Source: Symbiodinium natans
Lineage: Eukaryota > Sar > Dinophyceae > Suessiales > Symbiodiniaceae
Length of the DNA stretch: 64,000 nt
Direction: 5' to 3'
NCBI GenBank assembly: GCA_905221605.1
Contig: CAJNDS010000336.1
Coordinates: 823,501 to 887,500 of the forward strand
Position 1 is the stretch's first letter. Every line of letters begins with the position of its first letter. The position numbers and the translations under genes are program-made. The notes below the pieces were generated by a model. That model was not told the DNA's origin. It searched no databases and saw only the letters and a program-made list of their open reading frames with translations. Positions 28,901 to 38,000 of this stretch are shown one piece after another.

Positions 28901-31900
28901 CAGAGTCCTGATCGTAACGCCCGCAAGTCAAGCCTTAAGCTTACTAAACTTTAGTCCTTCTATCCTAAACCCTAAACCCTAACCCTAAACCCTAAACCCT
29001 AAACCCTACACCCTACACCCTGAACCCTACACTCTCTAGCTGTATAGGGCCCTCAGCTTGTACACACAGGGCCCCTCTCTTGCATCAGGGTTTTAGGGTT
29101 TAGGGTTGTAGGCTTTGGAGTTTAGGGTTCAAGGTCTACTCCGGGGTCCTGGAATCCTCCACCCTTTAGGGTTTAGGGTTTAGGGTTTAGGGTTTAGGGT
29201 TTAGGGTTTAGGGTTTAGGGTTTAGGGTTTAGGGTTTAGGGTTTAGGGTTTAGGGTTTAGGGTTTGGGGTTTAGGGCTTCGGGCTTGGAGCCCTAAGCCC
29301 TAAAGCCTAAAAAATGTAAACTCTGCCCCCTTCACTGGTAGCCACCCCCGAAAGAGAATAGACGAACAATCATCAGCGAACCTGAATCCTATACAGCAAA
29401 CTCTAAACCCTAAATCTCTAAACCCCTGAAACCCAGCATGAGGTTCATACTCCTGTCCCTCACCCCCCACATGCCCAGAAAACCCTGGTTTTCTCGAGTA
29501 AAACGCGCGTGTCACCAAATAAGTGCAGCCCTTAGCCAGTTCCCAGTATCTAGACTTAAGTAACCCCTAAACCCCTAAACTCCAGACCCTAAACCCTGAA
29601 AACCTCTCAGCCTACCCATAAACCCCCAAACCCTAAGGGGATCAAGGTATGGGGGGTTTGGAGTTTAAGGATTTAGGGGGTGAGGGTTTATGTAGGGTTT
29701 AGGGGCCAGGTTTATGGGTTATTAGAGGTTCAGGAGTTTAGGAGGTTAAGGAGCATGAGCCTCAAAAGGCTCCACTGCACAGCTTAGCTAGGGTTTGGGG
29801 CTTCGGGTTTTGGAGTTGAGGGCTTAAGAGCAAGAAAGGTAGGCTTTTTATGGTAGGTTTAAGGATGAGGCATGTCTCTTACGGGCCAAAACCAATCAGG
29901 CTTACGTGTGGTTCCGGGTTTATGGCTTAGGGCTCAGGGAAGGCAGCATGAACCTCAAAGACGGGGACGGGGCAGGGCCGCCGTGGCCGGGTTTCAAGCA
30001 AAGGATTGTAATCTAGGGTTTAGGGTTTAGGGTTTAGGGTTTAGGGTTTAGGGTTTAGGGTTTAGGGTATTTGGACGGAACTGGTATTTGCGGTAGCATC
30101 TATGATGAACATATCGGGATTGTGCGGGGAGATTGCTGGTAAGTTGGCAATTGTCTATTGCTTTCTGCCAAACGTATGCCTGCGAAGTCAGTGAGCTGAC
30201 GAGACACGTCTGCGCTTCGCGGGGGGCCCTTCCAACAATCGCAGGACTTCGGTGTGGTCACTGTCTGCTGAGAGCGTCAGGGCTGTATCTCCACCCTTGT
30301 CGATCATGTCCTTGTCGGCGCCGGCCTCCACCAGCAAACGCACGGCTTCAACGTGGCCATTGACAGCTGCGCACATCAGGGCTGTGGAGTTCTTGCGGCC
30401 AGCCTTGTCCTCGTCGGCACCGGCCTTCACCAGCAAAAACACGGCTTCAACGTGGCCGTTGGCAGCTGCCTGCATCAGGGCTGTGTAGCCAAGGTTGTCG
30501 ATCATGTCCTTGTCGGTGCCAAGCTCCAGCAGCAAACGAAAAATTTCAAGTTGGTTCAGGCGAGCTGCGTGCATCAGGGCAGTCCAGCCAGCGTCGCGCC
30601 CAACAACGAACATGCGACTTCAACATAACCGCGCCGAGCTGCGAGAAGGAAGGCTGTGTTACCGAGCTTGTTGGCCAAGCCCTTGTCGGCGCCGGCCTCC
30701 ACCAACAAACGCACGGCTTCAACCTGACCCGCGGCGGCTGCGTGCATCAGGGCAGTGAAGCCATTGCTGTCAGCCTTGTCCTTGTCGGCGCCGGCCTCCA
30801 CCAGCAAACGCGCGGCTTCAACGTGGCCGTTGGCAGCTGCGCACATCAGGGCTGTGGAGTTCTTGCGGCCAGCCTTGTCCTTGTCGGCACCGGCCTCCAC
30901 CAGCAAACGCGCGGCTTTGGCAGCTGCGCGCATCAGGGCTGTGTCGCCAAGGTTGTCGATCATGTCCTTGTCGGTGCCAAGCTCCAGCAGCAAACGAAGA
31001 ATTTCAAGTTGGTTCAGGCGAGCTGCGTGCGTCAGGGCAGTCCAGCCAGCGTCGTAGGCCCTGTTTTTGTCGATGCCGGCGCCCAACAGCGAACGTGCGA
31101 CGTCAACATAACCGTGCCGAGCTGCGAGAAGGAGGGCTGTGTTACCGAAGTTGTCGGCCAAGTCCTTGTCGGCGCCGGCCTCCAACAACACTCGCACGGC
31201 TTCAACCTGACCCGCGGCGGCTGCGTGCATCAGGGAAGTTAAGCCATGGCTGTCAGCCTTGTCCTTGTCGGCACCGGCCTCCACCAACAAACGAACCACT
31301 TCAACGTGGCCACGCTGAGATGCCAACGAAAGCCCCGTCCGACCGGCAAAGACCACATTGGGGTCCAGGGGCAACTGCAGGATGGACTCGACCTGGGGTG
31401 TCTCCGATGATTCGGGGGTTCTCAGAGTTCTCCCTATTTCTACTTCAGACTCATCACCTGACTGCACACAACAGCCGTCATCCGGGAAACCCCTGCCTTC
31501 GTGAGCCATCCATCCACGCTGGCACGTACAAGGCCCCCGGCTTGTGTCTCTGAGGCGCTGCAGAAGTTCATTACTACCTTGGCGACGAAATGAACCCTAA
31601 AATTGGGTTCATAACCTATACTGCTTTACAATTCCTATTGAGGTAGTATGAACCGTAAACCCTTTTGGGGTTCATGTAGTCCCCAAGGTACAAGCCCAAG
31701 ATCCATGGGAGAATCGAGCTTCTCGGCATCATCCAGATTGGAGCCCTTGAGGATGAGCCTCTGCCTGAAGCGCGGAGGCAGGCCATGCATCTGGCGCAAG
31801 TGGCGCTTCAGTTCCCTCACGCTGCTCAATTCTTCCACGGGAATGGCTGCCAACACTTCGCCCGAGATCATGCGGACACGCAGCATCCTGATCGAAGAGA

Positions 31901-34900
31901 AGAAGCTATGAGCTCCTTAATCCAGTCTGGCATCCCGAACAAGCATAGCTGCGCGCAGCAAAGTTCGACACTCTAAACCCTAAACCCTAAACCATACACC
32001 CTAAACCCTACGGGGAGCGGCCTTGTGCTGCCCGCAACCACGGATAACCACTTTGTGCTTACGTACAAAAACATCGGCAGGCGCGTACTTTCCGGCACGC
32101 GCTGGCGCTGAGAAAGGCACGCAGATCCTGGACTCGAAACTGGATTTGGAGTCCGGAAACTGCACGCCTCCCGAGTATTTGCTTGTCGCGCTCCCCGTTT
32201 TTAAGCTTCTCAAGAATCACCCCACTCAACATCTCTCACACAAGCAGTCTCTAAAACCTGGCATGCAAGCCAAGTATTTGCAAATGGGGGGGGGGGGGGC
32301 TGTGCACCCCCCAATCCTCCGGTTGCAGTATCTGCAAATATTCAAACAGAGTACTTGCTCGGGATGCCCAATATTTATGGTGATTTTTTCTTTGTTGCCG
32401 CACTATTTGCAAATGGGGCGCACTGCGCCCCCCCCCCCCCCCCCCCAACCCCCCCGCTGGAGAATCTGCAAATCTTCAAACAGGGTGCTTGCTCCACCCC
32501 AAAACAAGGTTTAGGTTGCGCCCGAGGGTGGCGCAAGGGACGCGCAAGGCTGGCGCAAGACAGCATAGCCGATGTGAAGCCGTGGGCCCTAGCAGAGAAT
32601 TTTCGGAGGTGGGCAGCCAGAGGTTTCCCCGGAAGCAGGAAGATAAAAAACGAACAGCTTCGCCAGGGCCAGGGACAGCTTCGACAGGGATGTGTAGAGC
32701 AAGGTGAGCAAAGGTTTGTGATTTGAGGGCCCCAAGCAGCTTGTCGGTACCGCGTTTTGTACTTGGCATGTTTGCCGGCGTGGTAACTCTAGCACGGCGC
32801 AAGGCGGCGCAAGGGCGAGGCGCAAGGGAACCTCACGGCCTTAGGCTTGGCACTAGAATTGAGAACAACATCCACTTGCTCATATTGGAAACTCTTGGGC
32901 GGCACAAGGCCCCGGCGCGACCCTAAACCCTAAACCCTAAACCCTAAACCCTAAACCGCGCTGCTAGGGACTCTACATCAGAGAGGCGCGGCTTTTGGGT
33001 TCAGGGGGTGTAAGCCCCTCAATTGCTCTCCCTATCCCAAACCACCTAAAGCCCAAGACCCCTCTGGCTCACTGAAAGACCCTAAATCCTATAAATCCTA
33101 CCTAGGGTACTTTTCAACAGGCAAGTAATCCTATAAATCCTACCTAGGGTACTTTTCAACAGGCAAGTAATCCTATAAATCCTACCTAGGGTACGTTTAA
33201 ACAGGCAAGTAATCCTATAAATCCTACCTAGGGTACTTTTCAACAGGCAAGTAATCCTATAATCCTACCTAGGGTACTTTTAAATGGGTAAGTAAACCCT
33301 AAACCCTAAACCCTCAGCCCTCATGAGCTGTGGTGAGAGTGCTTCGAAGCCAAAGGAGGGTTATGGGATAGGGGAGCCTAATCCCCTAAGGACAGGGAAT
33401 AAACCCTAAAAAACCCTAAAACCCTAAAAACCCTAAACCCTAAACCCTAAACCCTAAAAAACCCTAAAACCCTAAAAGCCCTAAAAAACCCTAAAAACCC
33501 TAAAAACCCTAAAAACCCTAAACCCTAAACCTTTTTGGGATAGGGAATAAGGGCCTACTCTGGGTCCTTGCTTCCACAATCCCTATCTGAGGTCGGGTCT
33601 GTGGGGTCTAGGATTTAGGGTTTTGTTATGCTTTTGGTGAGTGTACAAAGGGCTCCCGAAACATGTTGGTGAGTGCGTAAACAAATAAATATATAATAAA
33701 TAACGGTTTAGGGTTGAGGGTTTTCTATAGGCCCCAGTAAACTTTCACGTGCATCCTGACTGGAAGCCTCCACGCAGCGTTTAGGGTTAGGGTTTAGGGC
33801 TTAGGGCAACCCTGAATAGAAGGCCCCAACTCTAGAAAAAGAATCAAATCTTAGAAGGATCCCGAAACCCTAAACCTTTGAACCCTAAACCCTAAAACCC
33901 TCAAACCCTAAACCCTAAACCCTAAACCCTAAAACCCTAAACCCTAAACCCTAAACCCTAAAACCCCCCCATCCTGAGGCACATCGCTGTAGCTCAGAAT
34001 TCGCTGGACCGAGTTCAGAACCTCGCAGCAAAAAGGGGCCTTTAGGGCTTTGAGGGCTATGAGGGTTCAGGGTTCAGGGTTCCCCTAAACCCTCTTACCC
34101 TAAACCCTAAACCCTAAACCCTAAGCCTTTTGAGAGTGCTAGTAGGGTTTTGCGGAGTCTGTTCGGGGCCTGACAGGGCTCTCGAGGCTCCAGCAGTTCA
34201 AGGCTGTCCGGGTTTAGAGTTTAGGGGCTTAAAACTTTGTAAAATCGAAGTCAATGTGGGATTTGGGGGGGCTTCGGGTGAAGGCGCGCATGAGTTTCTT
34301 GAGGTTGGCTTAGTGGCTGAGGTCTTAACGTTCATGGGCTCGAGGGCTGCGGAAGTTCTAATGGGTTTGGGGCTCAGAACGGTTTAGGGTTTAGGGTTTA
34401 GGGTTGAGGGTTTAGGGTTTAGGGTTTAGGGTTTAGGGTTGAGGGTTTAGGGCTAAAAGAGAACCCTAAACTCTAAAACCTAAACTCATTAGCCCTAAAC
34501 CCTTAAACCCTAAAGCCTATTACAAAAAAGGAACCCTCAACCCTAAAGCCTAGGGTTTAGGCAAGACTTCAGGCTAAGATCTACAGGCACGCAGGCCTTA
34601 AAGCTATTTTAAGCGTGGCATCTGTGCATGGTGGAGGGGGGGGGGGGGGGGGGGGTCAATAATCGCATTTAGGGTTTAGGGTTTGAGGTTTTGGGGCTTC
34701 GGGCAGCCTAAGGGGATCACACAGCATCTGCTGCCACGCCAGCATTGGGTCAAAGCGCCACTTCCTCCAGTTTCGGGTTAGGGGTTTAGGGTGGCTTTTG
34801 CCCTAAACCCTAAACCCTAAACCGTAAACCCTAAACCCTAAACCCTAAACCCCTTGCACAGAGGGCAGGGCCTCATCGACCATAGGTCGGCTTTCTGACT

Positions 34901-34949
34901 TGAACACGATCTTGCATGCCATTGGGCTTAAAGCTTTGGGGTTTGGGAT

Positions 34950-35002
<53 letters not shown>

Positions 35003-38000
35003 GGTTCAGGGTTCAGGGTTCAGGGTTGAGGGTTGATGGTTTAGGGTTTAGGGTTTAGGGTTTAGGGTTTAGGGTTTAGGGTTTAGGGTTTGAAGGATTC
35101 AGGGTTTAAGGCCGTTTTAGGGCTGTTCTAGGGTTGAGGGTTTAGAGATTTGAGGGAAACCCTAAACCCTAAACCCTAAACCCTAAACCCCAGTCGGAGA
35201 CGAGGCGCGAAGATCAGCGTCGTGATGCCGAAGGACCTGGGCGACATGCTCATGAAGGACGTACTGATGTTGGGGCCTCATTGAGCCCTCATTTTCCAAG
35301 AATGAGGGTTTAGGGTTTAAGGTTAGGGTTTAGGGTTTAGGGTTTAGGGTTTAGGGTTTAGGGTTTAGGGTTTAGGGTTTAGGGTTTAGGGTTTAGGGTT
35401 TAGGGTTTAGGGTTTAGGGTTTAGGGTTTAGGGTTTAGGGTTTAGGGTTTAGGGTTTAGGTTTAGGGTTTAGGGTTTAGGGTTTAGGGTTTAGGGTTTAG
35501 GGTTTAGGGTTTAGGGTTTAGGGTTTAGGGTTTAGGGTTTAGGGTTTAGGGTTTAGGGTTTAGGGTTTAGGGTTTAGGGCTCACCCCAAACCAATACCCC
35601 TTAACCTAGAAAAGGAAATTAGAAGGGAGCCTCAGGGAGGATATTACCAAACCCCTCAATTTCTTGTAGGGGCATGCCCAAGAGGGGTGTTGAATATTTC
35701 TTAGACATTTGGGGCAGCGAGGGCCCTTATATACACCCCTCCTACACAGGGTCGCCCCTTACCTACGAGTAAGGAGGTTCGGAATTGGGGCGGTAGGAGG
35801 TCAACCTTCAATCCCCGAGTCGTTCCTCAAAGCCGGGATTGCTTGCTAACAACCCTAAACACCTAATTAAACCCTTCCCCCCCCCCCCCCCAAAAAAAAC
35901 AAAAAAAAAAGTAAAAAAACAAGCCCATACTGTAAACCCGAGGTAAAGCCTGAAGCCTCAATCATCAGCCTCAATGTCGCAGCGATCCTTGTTCACCAAA
36001 CTCCACGCGCCATCTCTCGGGAATGACCTAAGACATGTTTAACATACCCCTTGGCCATCCCACTGAGAAGAAACTTAGGGGAATGGCAAAATCCTGATGC
36101 TCTCCTTTTACGGATGTGGGGTGTGTTGAACTATTCTTGGAAATGAGCTCCCGGGTCTTGTCGTTTCCACCTGGGGCTGCATTTCTGTTGGGGTGGGTGG
36201 CTCTGACCCCAGAGCGGATAGGTGTAGGGTTTGGGCTTTAGGGTTTAGGGTTTAGGGTTGAGGGTTGAGGGTTTAGGGTTTAGGGTTTAGGGTTTAGGGC
36301 TTAGGGTTTAGGGCTTAGGGTTCTCTGGCAAGTGCGCCCGCTTTCAGGTCCAAGTACGCCCGCTTTCAGGTCCAAGCGAAAGAGCTGCGTTTAGGGTTTA
36401 GGGTTTAGGGTTTAGGGTTTAGGGTTTAGGGTTTAAGGTTTAGGGGAGCATAACTCTCCTCATTCTCGCAGGGAACCGAGATGGTTGATCGTGGAGCTGG
36501 CAAGGCCAGCGTAGTTGGTTGAAGTGATACCTCAACCCTAAACCCTAAACCCTAAACCCTAAATGACCCTAAACCCTAACCCGCGCTGCTAGGGACTCTA
36601 CATCAGAGAGGCGCGGCTTTTGGGCTCAGGGGGTGTAAGCCCCTCAATTGCTCTCCCTATCCCAAACCACCTAATGCCCAAGACCCCTCTGGCTCACTGA
36701 AAGGCCCTAAATCCTAAATCCACGACCCTGAACCATCCTAAATTTGACGGTTTAGAATTGGCGGTTTCGTCCTAAACCCTAAACCCTAAACCCTAAACCC
36801 TAAACCCTGCTTAGGGTTCATGGGGGCTCAAGGACCCCAGCATCAGACGGGAGACTTGCTCAGGGCTTGGGCTGCTCACTTGAGGGAAGACTTCGGGCAT
36901 GCAAGTAAAGCCTAAACCCTAAATCCTCAACCCTGCGGTTTAGGGTTCAGGGTTCAGGGTTTAGGGTTCAGGGTTTAGGGTTTAGGGTTCAGGGTTTAGG
37001 GTTCAGGGTTCAGGGTTCAGGGTTTTGGGTTTAGGGTTTAGGGTTCAGGGTTCAGGGTTCAGGGTTCAGGGTTCAGGGTTTAGGGTTTTGGGTTTAGGGT
37101 TCAGGGTTTAGGGTTCAGGGTTCAGGGTTCAGGGTTCAGGGTTTTGGGTTTAGGGTTTCGGGTTTCGGGTTTAGGGTTTAGGGCTTAGGGCTTAGGGTTT
37201 AGGGTTTAGGGTTTAGGGTTTGGGGTTTGGGGTTTAGGGTTTAGGGTTTAGGGACACCCATTCCCCTCCATCTCAGCCGCCCGACACGTTGTCGAACTCC
37301 ACGATTTGGGTGAAAGACCTCGGATAGGGGATCCCAAAGTATGGGCCCTCAATTTTGGTCCCCTGCTTTAAGACCCTTACATACACTATACCCTAAACCC
37401 TAAACCCTAAACCCTAAACCCTAAACCCTAAACCCTAAACCCTAAACCCTGAACCCTAAACCCTAAACCCTAAACCCTAAACCCTAAACCCTGAACCCTG
37501 AACCCTGAACCCTGAACCCTGAACCCTGAACCCTGAACCCTGAACCCTGAACCCTGAACCCTGAACCCTGAACCCTGAACCCTACACTATACCTCGTATG
37601 GGCCCATACCTCGCAGCCCTTTAGACAAGGGTAAGGGGCCATGCTAATGGGCCCATGGTTACAACCTTAGATCAGACAGGAGCTCCTGTGCTACACACTG
37701 GTTTCAGGGAAACCCGACAGAATGCCCAAATAGCCCTAAACCCTAAACCCTAAACCCTAAACCCTAAACCCTAAACCCTAAACCCTAAACCCTGAACCTA
37801 CACCCTGCAGCCCGGGACCCAAATCCCAGAACCAAAGCTGCCGCAGCCCACGGTTGAGGGTGCATACGCCCTGAACCCTGAAGCCTAGCACCCAGACCTC
37901 ACTTGGAGGTTCATCGCACGTGTAACCATATTAGGGCACTTAAGGGGCTGATGAGTGGGTTATAAGTGCAGTTATAATTGGTTAATTAGTACCATGAACC

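Larger units (their letters stand above)
30188..31886 (-). pseudogene. Ubiquitin-like/ankyrin-repeat gene, copy 2, with a frameshift
   Basis: Exon 1 (31692-31886) starts MLRVRMISGEVLAAIP and encodes a ubiquitin-like fold to PMDLGL. Exon 2 (31497-31577) carries VVMNFCSASETQ. Exon 3 (31392 downward) starts VESILQLPLDPNVV and has a long ankyrin array. Intron 1 (31578-31691) is an inverted-repeat element; intron 2 (31393-31496) is GC-AG at the same position as in copy 1. The array holds a duplicated block of about 0.5 kb. In its second unit 25 bp are missing near 30597 compared with the first (near 31060), shifting the frame: one frame stops after SLLGATLAGLP, while the other runs on to AKRRRVSSAH, matching the copy 1 terminus. 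It is either a recent pseudogene or a truncated functional protein. It is nested in an ABC intron, same strand. Confidence 0.8.

Noticed and set aside
34705-34775. Island reading KWRFDPMLAWQQMLCDP as a second Q-loop exon
   Set aside because: Only a loose resemblance to the 12436 exon, and it would interrupt the phase-matched join between 34872 and 34021.
37278-37325. SFTQIVEFDNVS as the start of another NBD
   Set aside because: Too short, and no Walker A or later NBD exon lies downstream before the membrane exons.
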